The notes under the pieces: model-generated
The model's input: the letters and a program-made list of their open reading frames with translations, nothing else
What the model was told of the DNA's origin: nothing
Database searches by the model: none
Translations under genes and position numbers: made by a program
From: Nonomuraea deserti
GTDB lineage: Bacteria > Actinomycetota > Actinomycetes > Streptosporangiales > Streptosporangiaceae
Direction of reading: 5' to 3'
Assembly (NCBI RefSeq): GCF_004348685.1
Contig: NZ_SMKO01000001.1
Coordinates: 119,558-183,557, forward strand
DNA length: 64,000 nt
Shown: in pieces, positions 50,398-59,147 of the stretch
Position numbering within the stretch: the stretch's first letter is position 1
Layout of the letters: each line of letters starts with the position of its first letter

Positions 50398-52185
50398 GTG
50401 CGCTGGCTTTTCCTCGCTGTGGGCGCGGCCATTCTCGCCGTGGTGGCGGCGGCGATCATCGTGCTCCCCTTCTCGTCGGAGGACCCGGTCGCCGGGCCGG
50501 CCACGCCCAAGCCGTCGAGCACCGAGCCGACGCCGAAGGTGAGCGCGGTCACCGACCGGTGTGGAACGTTCGAGACCAAGGAGCAGGCCCCCTACGCCGT
50601 CACCGGCTACTGGATCACCCCCAAGTCCAACCCCTGCACCTGGCGCAAGCAGCTGCAGGAGATCCACAGCGTCGGCGGCGACACGATCATCAGGATCGGC
50701 TACGGACTGCAATATCGTCCCGTCACCGGCTCCGGCGAGATCAAGACCAAGGACGGCGAGCTCGACTCGCTGTATGAGGCGTGCGAAGAGGACGGCCTGA
50801 CCTGCCACGACGCGGCCGAGCGGGACCTGAGGAAGGCCAACCCCGGCAACCGGATCGGCCGCACGTACGTCTACCGCACCGACGAGTCGTTCGGCGAGGC
50901 CCTGTTCCGCTGCCCCGAGATGGAACACGCCATCCAGACGCCCAAGCGCACCTATTTCCGGCTCATCACCCAGCCGGACGGCTCGGACGACTCCACGTGC
51001 GACTTCAGCGGCAGGGCCACCTCCTACGACATGATCCTGATCGCGGGCAAGCCGACGGACAGCTTGAAGGAGCTGCTCGACCTGGCCGACCAGTTCGGCA
51101 TGCGGGTCTTTCCCGCGCTGCCGCTCGCGCCCCGCGACCCCGAGACGCCGACCAGGGCCAACAGGAAGCACATCGGCACGCTCACCACGGTGACGCGGCG
51201 CATCCTGCAGGACTACGGCGTGCGCTTCGCCGAGCGCGAGTCGCTGGGCGGCGTCTACCAGCCGTTCGAGGTCCAGATGTCCGACACCCTGGCCGACAAT
51301 CCGACGCTGGAGGTCTACGCCGACCAGCACCGGATCGTGGAGCAGGAGTTACCCGGCAAGCCCATCCTGATCAGCCCCTATCTCGACGCCCGCAAGCGGG
51401 TGGCGTTCGGCCAGACGCCCAAGCAGGTGGCTGAAGGGTTCAGGGCGCTGACCAAGACGGGCGTCGGCATCATCGCGCCCCAGGACAGCCGCGGCACCGG
51501 CAAGGTGGGCCTGTTCTGGCCCGACGAGCGCGAGAGCGAGGTCGACGAGCGGCTGCGGCCGGTGGTGGGGGAGTCGACGTACGAGACCGCCTACCACGGC
51601 TCCACGCGCGACTACTACCGCGAGATGTCGATCGCCCGCGAAGAGCTGCTCGTGGCCGGTTACGAGGTGCAGCTGTGGGCGAACGTGGAGGCGTTCGAGC
51701 CGTCCGGCGACCAGCCGTGCGCCCCGCACGGCACGCGCGGCAAGACCGACAAGAAACGGCTCGACCAGGCCGTGACCATGGCCGGGCGCTACGTGCAGAA
51801 GATCGTCTCCTACATGTGGAGCGACTTCATGACGTGCGGTCAGCCGTCGTTGGAGAGCGAGATCACCGCCGACTGGCGGCGGCCCATCGCGGTCGACGCG
51901 ATCCGCCGCGGGCGTGACGTCCAGGACGGCGTGGAGGTGCGCGGCTACAACTTCCAGGGCGGCACGGTCACCATCCAGTGGTCCGGCGGGACTCAGGAGC
52001 TGGTGGTGTCCGCGGTCGGCTGGCTCGACGAGGACCCGCTGGAGGAACTGCCCGAGGGCATGGTCACCGCGTGGGTGCCGTTCAACTGGTCACAGGTGCC
52101 GGCCGGCGAGTGGGTCAAGATCGGGGTGAAGGTGCCGTCAGGACAGTCGACGGCGGAGCCGTTACACGTGCGGATCGACACCTGA
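50398..52185 (+). CDS. Membrane-anchored/secreted glycosidase-like protein (DUF4434-like)
   Basis: This 595-residue protein has an N-terminal membrane anchor/signal (LFLAVGAAILAVVAAAIIVLPF), a Thr/Pro spacer, then a TIM-barrel-like region (GYWITPKSNPCTW ... LIAGKPTDSLKELLDLADQFGMRVFPALPLAP ... GVGIIAPQDSRGTGK) of the DUF4434/glycoside hydrolase type and a C-terminal beta-sandwich (VEVRGYNFQGGTVTIQWSG). It may trim the glycan made by the cluster. Start GTG 50398. Family assigned from general pattern. Confidence 0.65.
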   Translation: MRWLFLAVGAAILAVVAAAIIVLPFSSEDPVAGPATPKPSSTEPTPKVSAVTDRCGTFETKEQAPYAVTGYWITPKSNPCTWRKQLQEIHSVGGDTIIRIGYGLQYRPVTGSGEIKTKDGELDSLYEACEEDGLTCHDAAERDLRKANPGNRIGRTYVYRTDESFGEALFRCPEMEHAIQTPKRTYFRLITQPDGSDDSTCDFSGRATSYDMILIAGKPTDSLKELLDLADQFGMRVFPALPLAPRDPETPTRANRKHIGTLTTVTRRILQDYGVRFAERESLGGVYQPFEVQMSDTLADNPTLEVYADQHRIVEQELPGKPILISPYLDARKRVAFGQTPKQVAEGFRALTKTGVGIIAPQDSRGTGKVGLFWPDERESEVDERLRPVVGESTYETAYHGSTRDYYREMSIAREELLVAGYEVQLWANVEAFEPSGDQPCAPHGTRGKTDKKRLDQAVTMAGRYVQKIVSYMWSDFMTCGQPSLESEITADWRRPIAVDAIRRGRDVQDGVEVRGYNFQGGTVTIQWSGGTQELVVSAVGWLDEDPLEELPEGMVTAWVPFNWSQVPAGEWVKIGVKVPSGQSTAEPLHVRIDT

Positions 52186-52242
52186 TCGGCGGGTCGCCGC
52201 ACCGTTCGCTCCCCGTCCGCGGCTGCGTGTAACGTGCCTGCC

Positions 52243-52908
52243 ATGGTCCCGAGCATCCCGGTCAGCGTCGACCTGGTCGTGCTCACCGTGCGCAACCAGG
52301 CGCTGAGCGCGCTCGTGTGGCGTCGCGACAACCCGCCGTTCCTGCGGCGCTGGTCGCTGCCCGGCGGCTTCATCCAGCTCGACGAGGACCTTCCGGCCGC
52401 CGCCCACCGCATCCTGGCCGAGCGGGCCGGCCTGCCGGGGGCGCCCGTGCACCTGGAGCAGCTCCAGACCTACGGCTATCCCGACCGCGATCCCCGCCAG
52501 CGGGTGCTGAGCGTCGCCTACCTCGGCCTCGCCCCCGACCTGCCGGCCTCGGAGAAGGCCCACATGAGCTGGCAGCCGGTCGACTCGCTCGCCGTCATGG
52601 CCTTCGACCACCGCCGCATCATGAAGGACGGCGTCGAGCGGGCCCGCTCCAAGCTGGAATACACCCCTCTGGGGGCGGCCTTCTGCCCGCCCGACTTCAC
52701 GGTGGCCGACCTGCGCCGCGTCTACGAGATCGTCTGGGGCCGGCTGCTCGACCCCCGCAACTTCCACCGCAAGGTCACCAAGGCCGAGGGGTTCCTGGTG
52801 GAGACGGGCGCGACCACGACCCGCGACGGCGGCCGCCCGGCCAAGCTCTACCGCCGGGGCCCGGCCGAACTGCTCCACCCCCCGATGTTGCGCACCCTCA
52901 AAGACTGA
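52243..52908 (+). CDS. NrtR-like Nudix-domain transcriptional regulator
   Basis: This 221-residue protein has an N-terminal Nudix domain (GGFIQLDEDLPAAAHRILAERAGL) in which the catalytic REUXEE core is altered (R-I-L-A-E-R), and a C-terminal winged helix (FTVADLRRVYEIVWGRLLDPRNFHRKV). This layout is that of NrtR, the ADP-ribose-sensing repressor of NAD metabolism. The start is ATG at 52243, with possible -10 TAACGT close upstream. No NAD gene is adjacent. Confidence 0.83.
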   Translation: MVPSIPVSVDLVVLTVRNQALSALVWRRDNPPFLRRWSLPGGFIQLDEDLPAAAHRILAERAGLPGAPVHLEQLQTYGYPDRDPRQRVLSVAYLGLAPDLPASEKAHMSWQPVDSLAVMAFDHRRIMKDGVERARSKLEYTPLGAAFCPPDFTVADLRRVYEIVWGRLLDPRNFHRKVTKAEGFLVETGATTTRDGGRPAKLYRRGPAELLHPPMLRTLKD

Positions 52909-53009
52909 CGCGCTCGCGCTTACCCCGAAAACCGGACATTCGGCCCTGTACGCCCGTAAGATCACATGTCAATGTGCGTGCCGGTCGCGACATCGATGGG
53001 AGGCGGCGG

Positions 53010-53084
53010 ATGGCGGGGGAGCCCGAGACGCCGGCGACGGCCCGGGTGATGGGCCGGGTGACGGCCCGGGTGACGGGCCGGTGA
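53010..53084 (+). CDS. 24-residue leader ORF overlapping the kinase gene
   Basis: ATG at 53010 has GGAGG about 7 bp upstream. It encodes [16 protein letters not shown] and VTARVTGR, then TGA at 53082-53084 inside the GTGA that starts the kinase. The second half is built from 11-12-bp tandem repeats (GTGACGGGCCGG-like). It may be a translated leader that couples kinase translation, or only untranslated sequence. Confidence 0.4.
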   Translation: MAGEPETPATARVMGRVTARVTGR

Positions 53085-54574
53085 CGCCGCTGCTCGCGGA
53101 CCGCTACCGGCTGCTGGCGGAGCTCGGACAGGGCGGCATGGGCACGGTCTGGCGGGCGATGGACGCGCTGCTCCAGCAGGAGGTCGCCGTCAAGGAGGTC
53201 AAGCTGCCGCCCGACCTCGACGCGGCCTCGCGGGAGGAGCTGACCCAGCGCACGCTGCGCGAGGCGCGGGCCGCGGCGCGCCTGCGCTCCCATCCGTCCA
53301 TCGTCACCGTGCACGACGTCGTCCTCGACGGCGGGCGGCCGTGGATCGTCATGGAGCTGGTGCAGGGCCGCTCCCTCGACCAGGCCGTACGCGAGGGCGG
53401 GCCGCTGCCGCCGCACAAGGTCGCCTGGATCGGCATGCGGATGCTCGACGCGCTCGGCGCCGCGCACGGGTCAGGAGTCCTGCACCGGGACGTCAAACCC
53501 GCCAACGTCATGCTCACCGACGACGGGCGGGTGCTGCTCACCGACTTCGGCATCGCGAGCGTCGCCGGAGACGCCGAGCTCACCCAGACCGGGTTCCTGA
53601 GCGGCTCCCCCGGCTACATCGCCCCCGAGCGCCTGCGCGGCGAGGCCGACGGCCCGCTCGCCGACCTTTGGTCGCTCGGCGCCACGCTCTTCACGGCGGT
53701 GGAGGGCGCGCCGCCCTTCGCCCGCCCCAACCAGGCCGCCGTGATGGCGGCGGTGCTGATGCAGGAGCCCGCCCCGACCAGGCGGGCAGGTCCGCTCGAG
53801 CCCGTGCTCGCCGCCCTCCTCGACAAGGACCCGGCGCGGCGCTGCACCCCCGACCAGGTGGCCGGCTGGCTCGACGCCATCGCCCAGGGCAACCCGGCGA
53901 CCGACCCGGCCCTGCACAGGCAGCGGACCGCGCCCGGCCGCCTGACCCGCCGCCCCCGCCGGCGGGTCGTCGTGGGCACCGCGATCGCGGTGGCGCTGGT
54001 CACGGCGGCAGCGGTGGCCATGGTGCCGATCATGCCGAACCTCATCCGCGTGATCGGCTACCTCGCGGCGCCCCGCCCCACCTACTCCGTGCCGGAACCG
54101 GTCGACACTTCCTCCCCGGCGCCGAAGCGGACCACCCGCGACTTCGAGGCCTGCGACCTGCTGACCGCCGCGCAGGTGCGCAAGATACTCGGCGGGCCGG
54201 CGAAACGGCAGTACATCGTCGCCTCCAACTGCTCCTGGAAGCGGGACGACGGCAGCAACGTGAGCCTCGCGGCGAGCCGCATGGGTGCCTGGGGCGTCAA
54301 GATGGCTCACGACCAGTCGGTCGAGTACATGAAGGAGGAGCCCAAACGCGTTCCAGGGACCAGGCTCCGCAAGGGGCCGAAGGTCGGAAGCGAGGCGTAC
54401 AGCTTCACCCAGAAGACCCCCTTCTCGTTCCGCGGGCAGCTCTACCGGACCGACATCTCCTTCCGCTCGTCGGACGTCTGGGTGCGCGTGGCCGTCACCG
54501 TGCGCCGGCCCGGATTCGCCGCCGGCGACAGGACGGCCAGGCTCGTCCAGGCGTCCCTCGTCAAGCTCCGCTGA
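53081..54574 (+). CDS. Membrane Ser/Thr protein kinase with DUF3558-like extracellular domain
   Basis: This protein has 497 residues. Kinase domain ~1-275: [11 protein letters not shown] glycine loop, VAVKEV Lys, [11 protein letters not shown] catalytic loop, DFGIAS. A single TM segment ([22 protein letters not shown]) is followed by an extracellular ~165-residue domain with [15 protein letters not shown] and NCSWKR, typical of DUF3558-like domains. It senses an external signal and phosphorylates Ser/Thr. The GTG start overlaps a short leader ORF. Confidence 0.93.
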   Translation: MTPLLADRYRLLAELGQGGMGTVWRAMDALLQQEVAVKEVKLPPDLDAASREELTQRTLREARAAARLRSHPSIVTVHDVVLDGGRPWIVMELVQGRSLDQAVREGGPLPPHKVAWIGMRMLDALGAAHGSGVLHRDVKPANVMLTDDGRVLLTDFGIASVAGDAELTQTGFLSGSPGYIAPERLRGEADGPLADLWSLGATLFTAVEGAPPFARPNQAAVMAAVLMQEPAPTRRAGPLEPVLAALLDKDPARRCTPDQVAGWLDAIAQGNPATDPALHRQRTAPGRLTRRPRRRVVVGTAIAVALVTAAAVAMVPIMPNLIRVIGYLAAPRPTYSVPEPVDTSSPAPKRTTRDFEACDLLTAAQVRKILGGPAKRQYIVASNCSWKRDDGSNVSLAASRMGAWGVKMAHDQSVEYMKEEPKRVPGTRLRKGPKVGSEAYSFTQKTPFSFRGQLYRTDISFRSSDVWVRVAVTVRRPGFAAGDRTARLVQASLVKLR

Positions 54575-54624
54575 AGGCCGGACGGGGTGATGCTTCCCCG
54601 CGCCGCGCCTTCTACAGTTGGGCC

Positions 54625-55683
54625 ATGCCTCGTTTCCGCCAGATTCTCGACACCATGGCCCCGTACAAAGCGGGCAAGGCCGTAGCGGCTCCCGACGGGC
54701 GGTCGTACAAACTGTCGTCCAACGAGACGCCGTACGATCCGCTGCCGTCCGTGGTCGAGGCCATCGCCGAGGGGGCGCGGCAGATCAACCGCTATCCCGA
54801 CCCCGCCTCGGTCAGGCTGACCGAGGCCATCGCCGAGCGCTGCTCCGTGCCGCCCGAGCACGTAGCGCTCGGAGCCGGCTCCGTCACGGTCGCGCAGCAG
54901 CTGTTCGAGACGGTGGGCGAGCCGGGAGCCGAGGTCGTCTACGCGTGGCGCTCCTTCGAGGCCTATCCGCTCCTCGCCGACCTGGCCGGGGTCACCTCGG
55001 TCAGGGTGCCGCTGGCCGGCGAGGACCACGACCTCGACGCCATGGCCGAGGCGATCAACGACCGCACGCGCCTGGTGTTCGTGTGCAACCCCAACAACCC
55101 CACGGGCACGGCCATCCGCCGCGGCGCGCTGGAGGCGTTCCTCGACCGGGTGCCCGAGCACGTGCTGGTCGTGCTGGACGAGGCCTACCACGAATACGTC
55201 CGCGACCACGACGTCCCCGACGGCCTCACCCTCTACCGCGACCGGCCCAACGTCTGCGTCCTGCGCACCTTCTCCAAGGCGTACGGGCTGGCGGGCCTGC
55301 GGGTCGGCTACATGATCGCGCAGGAGCCGGTGGCGTCGGCCGTGCGCAAGACGATCATCCCGTTCGCGGTCAACCACCTCGCGCAGGTCGCGGCCATCGC
55401 CTCGCTGCAGGCCGAGGACGAGCTGTTCGACCGGGTCGAGCAGGTGGTCAAGGAGCGCACCCGGGTGAGGGAGTCACTGCTCGCGCAGGGCTGGACGGTG
55501 CCGCCCACCGAGGCCAACTTCGTCTGGCTCCGGCTCGGCGGGCGCACCCTCGACTTCGCCGCCGCGTGCGCGGCGGAGGGCGTGGCGGTCCGGCCCTTCG
55601 CGGAGGAGGGCGTACGCGTCTCGATCGGCTCTCCCGAGGCCAATGACGCGTTCCTGGCCGCCGCCGCCTCCTTTCCCCGATAG
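54625..55683 (+). CDS. hisC: Histidinol-phosphate/aromatic aminotransferase
   Basis: This 352-residue fold-type I PLP enzyme has [14 protein letters not shown] at the N-terminus, [19 protein letters not shown] and the PLP Lys in [14 protein letters not shown]. It transfers an amino group in histidine or aromatic amino acid synthesis. It stands outside a his operon, so the symbol pat is equally possible. It ends 5 bp from the convergent Tat-exported gene. Confidence 0.88.
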   Translation: MPRFRQILDTMAPYKAGKAVAAPDGRSYKLSSNETPYDPLPSVVEAIAEGARQINRYPDPASVRLTEAIAERCSVPPEHVALGAGSVTVAQQLFETVGEPGAEVVYAWRSFEAYPLLADLAGVTSVRVPLAGEDHDLDAMAEAINDRTRLVFVCNPNNPTGTAIRRGALEAFLDRVPEHVLVVLDEAYHEYVRDHDVPDGLTLYRDRPNVCVLRTFSKAYGLAGLRVGYMIAQEPVASAVRKTIIPFAVNHLAQVAAIASLQAEDELFDRVEQVVKERTRVRESLLAQGWTVPPTEANFVWLRLGGRTLDFAAACAAEGVAVRPFAEEGVRVSIGSPEANDAFLAAAASFPR

Positions 55684-55688
55684 GGCCG

Positions 55689-57236
55689 TCACTCCTGCCG
55701 GCGGGCCTGCCAGTTGAGGTAGGCCACGCCGGCGATGTGGGAGCCCTGGCTGGGTTCGAGGGCCCGGGCTTCGTAGATCGACCTGGAGTGGTCGAACACC
55801 ACCCGGTCCCACTGCGCCACGGCCATCCAGCGCGGCGCCTGGAGATACTGGCCCGCGGAGGCCAGGCCGCCGGTGCCGTCGACGCGCAGGAACGTGGTCG
55901 GCACGCCGTCGGGGTCGGTGGTGGCCATGTTCTTGCTGTAGGTCCTGGCGAACCTGGCCATGTCGGCGCCCTTGAAGCCGAGCCCGTGGCGGAAGGCGAG
56001 GGCGGCGAACTCGGCGTCGATCGCGCCGTGGCTGAGGTCCTCGATCTGCTTGGCGCCACGGCCGGACGGAGTGAACTCGGAGATGCCGTCGGCGGCGGCG
56101 AAGCCCCGGTAGGTCGCGCCGAACGACGGCCAGTAGGACCAGGTGTAGGCGTCGTCCGCGTCGGTCCTGAGCTCGCGGGCGAAGGTGCGGGCCATCCGCC
56201 TGGCCCGGTCGGCGTAGGCGGGGTCGCCGGTGGCGGCGGCGATCTCGGCGTAGGTGAGCCCGAGCGCGAGGAACTGGTTGGTGGGCATCTCGGTGCCGTC
56301 GTAGGCGAGCGGGGTGCCCTTGACCCAGGCGAGGTGCCCGCCGCCGTCGTCGCCCTGCCGCCATTCGCGGTCGTGCACGGCGGCCGCGGCCTTGGCGGCC
56401 TCGAGATACTCCGCGGCCTTGGCCCGGTAGCGCGGGTCGGCGTGGAGCTTCGGCGTACGCATCACGATCCGGGCGAACGACGCGATCGGGTAGGTGATCA
56501 TGCCGGTGTGCACCGCGAAGATCACCGGCTGGGAGACGAGCCTGGTCGCGCCCTGGACGGGCGGGGCCGTGCCCTCTTCGTGCAGGTCGCGGGCGGTGAC
56601 CTGGGTGGGCGTCGGATAGGCGTCGAGGATCTTGCGTACGGCGTAGTCGGGGGAGCCGGGGTCCATGGACAGGTCGGTGAAGGTGGCAACCGCGTCGTTC
56701 CTGCTGTTCCGCACCTCTAAGGTGAAGCGGTCGCCGGTGCTGCCCGCCCGCACTGTCGCCGTGGTCAGGTCGGCGTAGGACAGCGAGCTGCGCACCTCCA
56801 GCACGGGCCGGCCGGTCGAGTCCTTCAGCTCGGCGATGCCGACCGTGTAGGGGTGCATCGCGCGCCACGCGGGCAGCGACTCCCCGCGATAGTCGGCGAC
56901 GTCGCGCTCGGAGTCGCGGTTGCCCAGCACGAGGTCGATGTTGGTGACGAGCCGGTCCAGGTAGTGGGTGTCGCGGTAGGCCTCGTACATGCGGATGAAG
57001 CCGGCCAGCACGTAGGACTGGCCCCAGGCCAGGCCGCCGTGCTCGTTGTTGTCGGTGGGCTGCCCCACGGCGCCGCTCTCGTGGAAGGCCCGCTCGAAGA
57101 GGTCGAACGTCTCCCGCGCCGTGTAGTCGTGGCCCGCCGAGGCGCGAGCCGTGCCCGTGTGCACCATGCCCGTTTGCGCCGTGCCCAGCACGCCCATCGC
57201 GAGCGCGCCGAGACCGAACTGCCTGCGTGTCACCAT
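55689..57236 (-). CDS. Tat-exported alpha/alpha-toroid protein, glycan-processing
   Basis: This 515-residue protein has a twin-arginine signal (VTRRQFGLGALAMGVLG). The mature part is helical with repeated Trp/Tyr-rich turns (HGGLAWGQSYVLAGFIRMYEAYRD; YTWSYWPSFGATYRG) like D-glucuronyl C5-epimerase or polysaccharide lyase toroids. Genes downstream on this strand encode an ABC importer. The reaction is inferred from fold and context only. Confidence 0.6.
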   Translation of the reverse strand: MVTRRQFGLGALAMGVLGTAQTGMVHTGTARASAGHDYTARETFDLFERAFHESGAVGQPTDNNEHGGLAWGQSYVLAGFIRMYEAYRDTHYLDRLVTNIDLVLGNRDSERDVADYRGESLPAWRAMHPYTVGIAELKDSTGRPVLEVRSSLSYADLTTATVRAGSTGDRFTLEVRNSRNDAVATFTDLSMDPGSPDYAVRKILDAYPTPTQVTARDLHEEGTAPPVQGATRLVSQPVIFAVHTGMITYPIASFARIVMRTPKLHADPRYRAKAAEYLEAAKAAAAVHDREWRQGDDGGGHLAWVKGTPLAYDGTEMPTNQFLALGLTYAEIAAATGDPAYADRARRMARTFARELRTDADDAYTWSYWPSFGATYRGFAAADGISEFTPSGRGAKQIEDLSHGAIDAEFAALAFRHGLGFKGADMARFARTYSKNMATTDPDGVPTTFLRVDGTGGLASAGQYLQAPRWMAVAQWDRVVFDHSRSIYEARALEPSQGSHIAGVAYLNWQARRQE

Positions 57237-57258
57237 CGATCCATCACCTCCGGCGGCG

Positions 57259-58086
57259 TCAGCCCTTGACCGCGCCGCGCATGCCTTCGAGTACGTGCCG
57301 TTGCATGATCATGAAAACGATGACGACCGGGATGATCGAGATGATCGTTCCGGCCGCCAGGCTGCGAACATCCGTGCCGGTGATTCCGGCGAGATAGGCG
57401 ATCCCCAGCGCGACGGGGTATTTCGCCGAGTCCTTCAGCACCACGAGCGGCCAGATGAAGCTGTTCCAGACCGAGATGAAGCCGAAGATGCCGAGGATGG
57501 CCAGGGTGGGGCGGGCGGCGGGGAGCATGACGTGCCAGAAGATGCGCAGCTCGTGGCAGCCGTCGGTGCGGGCGGCGTCCACGACCTCGCGGGGCACGCC
57601 CGCGAACGTCTGACGGAGCAGGAAGATCCCGAAGGCGGAGAGCACCCCGGGAAGGATCACCCCGGCGAACGTGTCGGCCATCCCGAGTTCGGAGACCACG
57701 AGGAACCTGGGGATGAGCATGACCTCGCTCGGCAGGAACATCGTGGACAGGATGGCGAAGAAGATGAGGTTCTTGCCCCTGAAGGTCATCAGGGCGAGCG
57801 GGTAGGCGCACAACGCGGAGACGACGATGTAGAGCGGCACCGTCACGCCGACGTAGATCACCGAGTTGAGCAGGTAGGTGGGGAAGGGGATGGCGGTCCA
57901 GGCCTCGACCGCCCAGTCGAGCACGGGCGGCCGGGGGACGATGTCGGGCGGGAAGGAGAAGACCGCCTGGCCGGCGGGCTTCAGCCCCGCGCTGAGCAGG
58001 ATGAGGAACGGGCCGACGAAGACCAGGGCGATCGCCGTCAGCAGGACGTACATCCCCGCGCGTCGCAGTCTCATGGGCAGGCTCAT
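57259..58086 (-). CDS. Carbohydrate ABC transporter permease (MalG-type)
   Basis: This 275-residue protein has six membrane segments and the inner-membrane permease EAA loop (EVVDAARTDGCHELRIFWHVMLP). It starts at the ATG overlapping the stop of the partner permease. Forms the import channel with the next gene; no ATPase gene is nearby, so a shared ATPase is likely. Confidence 0.94.
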   Translation of the reverse strand: MSLPMRLRRAGMYVLLTAIALVFVGPFLILLSAGLKPAGQAVFSFPPDIVPRPPVLDWAVEAWTAIPFPTYLLNSVIYVGVTVPLYIVVSALCAYPLALMTFRGKNLIFFAILSTMFLPSEVMLIPRFLVVSELGMADTFAGVILPGVLSAFGIFLLRQTFAGVPREVVDAARTDGCHELRIFWHVMLPAARPTLAILGIFGFISVWNSFIWPLVVLKDSAKYPVALGIAYLAGITGTDVRSLAAGTIISIIPVVIVFMIMQRHVLEGMRGAVKG

Positions 58087-58970
58087 GGCATGACCGTCCG
58101 TCCGCGGGTGAGCCGGTAGTTGAGGACGGCCATGGCGATCATCAGCACCCAGAGCACCAGCCCCATCGCGCTGGCGTAGCCCATCTCGTAGTGCTCGAAC
58201 GCCGCCGACCAGATGTAGTAGCCGAGGGTGAGGGTGGCGTCCTGCGGGCCGCCCCTGGTCATCACGTAGATGGAGGTGAAGGCCTGCATGGCGTCGAGCA
58301 TCTCCACCGTCACCGCGACCGCGATGTACGGCACCATCAGCGGCACCGTGATGTGGCGCAGCCGGTGCCAGGCGGTGGCGCCGTCGACCTTCGCGGCTTC
58401 GTACAGGTTGGTGGGGATGGTCTGCAACCCGGCCAGATAGATCATCATGTAGAAGCCCATGCTCTTCCAGCCCTCGACCAGGACGAGCGCGGGCAGCGCC
58501 CAGAAGGGGTCGAGGAGGTACTGGATGGGCTGGTCGAGGAGGCCGGCTCCGGTGAGGATCCAGTTGAGCACGCCCTGCTGGTGGAAGACGTACTCCCAGG
58601 CGACGCCGACGGCGACCATCGAGGTCACGACGGGCAGGTAGTAGAGCATCCGGAACGTTCTGATGCCGGGGAGTCTCTGGTTGACCAGCACGGCCAGCAG
58701 CAGCGGCACGACCACCAGCAGCGGGAACATGCCCACCAGGAAGAGCAGCGAGTTGAGCAGCGCGGTCCAGAACCTGCCGTCTCCGGCGATCCTGGTGAAG
58801 TTCTCCACCCCTATGAAGACGGGCTGCGACACCACGTCGTACTCGAGGAACGACAACTGGATCGCGGTGATCGCCGGCCAGGCGAAGAACACGCCGAACA
58901 GGACGAGTGCCGGGATCACGAACAGGTAGGGCGTGTACCACCGCTGCCCCGGGATCCGGCCGGCGGCCAT
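58083..58970 (-). CDS. Carbohydrate ABC transporter permease (MalF-type)
   Basis: This 295-residue protein has six membrane segments and the EAA loop (LYEAAKVDGATAWHRLRHITVPLM). It is the first gene of the minus-strand arm, read before the MalG-type permease and the toroid gene. The divergent solute-binding-protein gene across 177 bp completes the importer. Confidence 0.94.
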   Translation of the reverse strand: MAAGRIPGQRWYTPYLFVIPALVLFGVFFAWPAITAIQLSFLEYDVVSQPVFIGVENFTRIAGDGRFWTALLNSLLFLVGMFPLLVVVPLLLAVLVNQRLPGIRTFRMLYYLPVVTSMVAVGVAWEYVFHQQGVLNWILTGAGLLDQPIQYLLDPFWALPALVLVEGWKSMGFYMMIYLAGLQTIPTNLYEAAKVDGATAWHRLRHITVPLMVPYIAVAVTVEMLDAMQAFTSIYVMTRGGPQDATLTLGYYIWSAAFEHYEMGYASAMGLVLWVLMIAMAVLNYRLTRGRTVMP

Positions 58971-59147
58971 CGCATCACCTCCTTTTTGCCGTCCTAAGAT
59001 TTGATAAAGGCTGGCCAGAATTTGGGGAAGCGTACATTCGGCTGATCGACATGGTCAATACCTGCCTCTTGACGTTCTGTCGCGAGACTGACATGGTGCC
59101 GAAAGTGGCGATAAAGGACGGCCATATCTTGCAGGAGGCTCGCGGAG
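58971..59147. promoter_or_regulatory. Divergent control region of the sugar importer genes
   Basis: It lies between the permease and solute-binding-protein genes. Near-identical 14-mers GATAAAGGCTGGCC (59003-59016) and GATAAAGGACGGCC (59110-59123) flank it, and GACATGGT occurs at 59048 and 59090 (42 bp apart). TTGACG at 59070 is a possible -35. No regulator gene is adjacent. Confidence 0.5.

Noticed and set aside
52243..52908. An active Nudix hydrolase
   Set aside because: The Nudix core lacks the usual glutamates and a C-terminal winged helix is present, as in NrtR.
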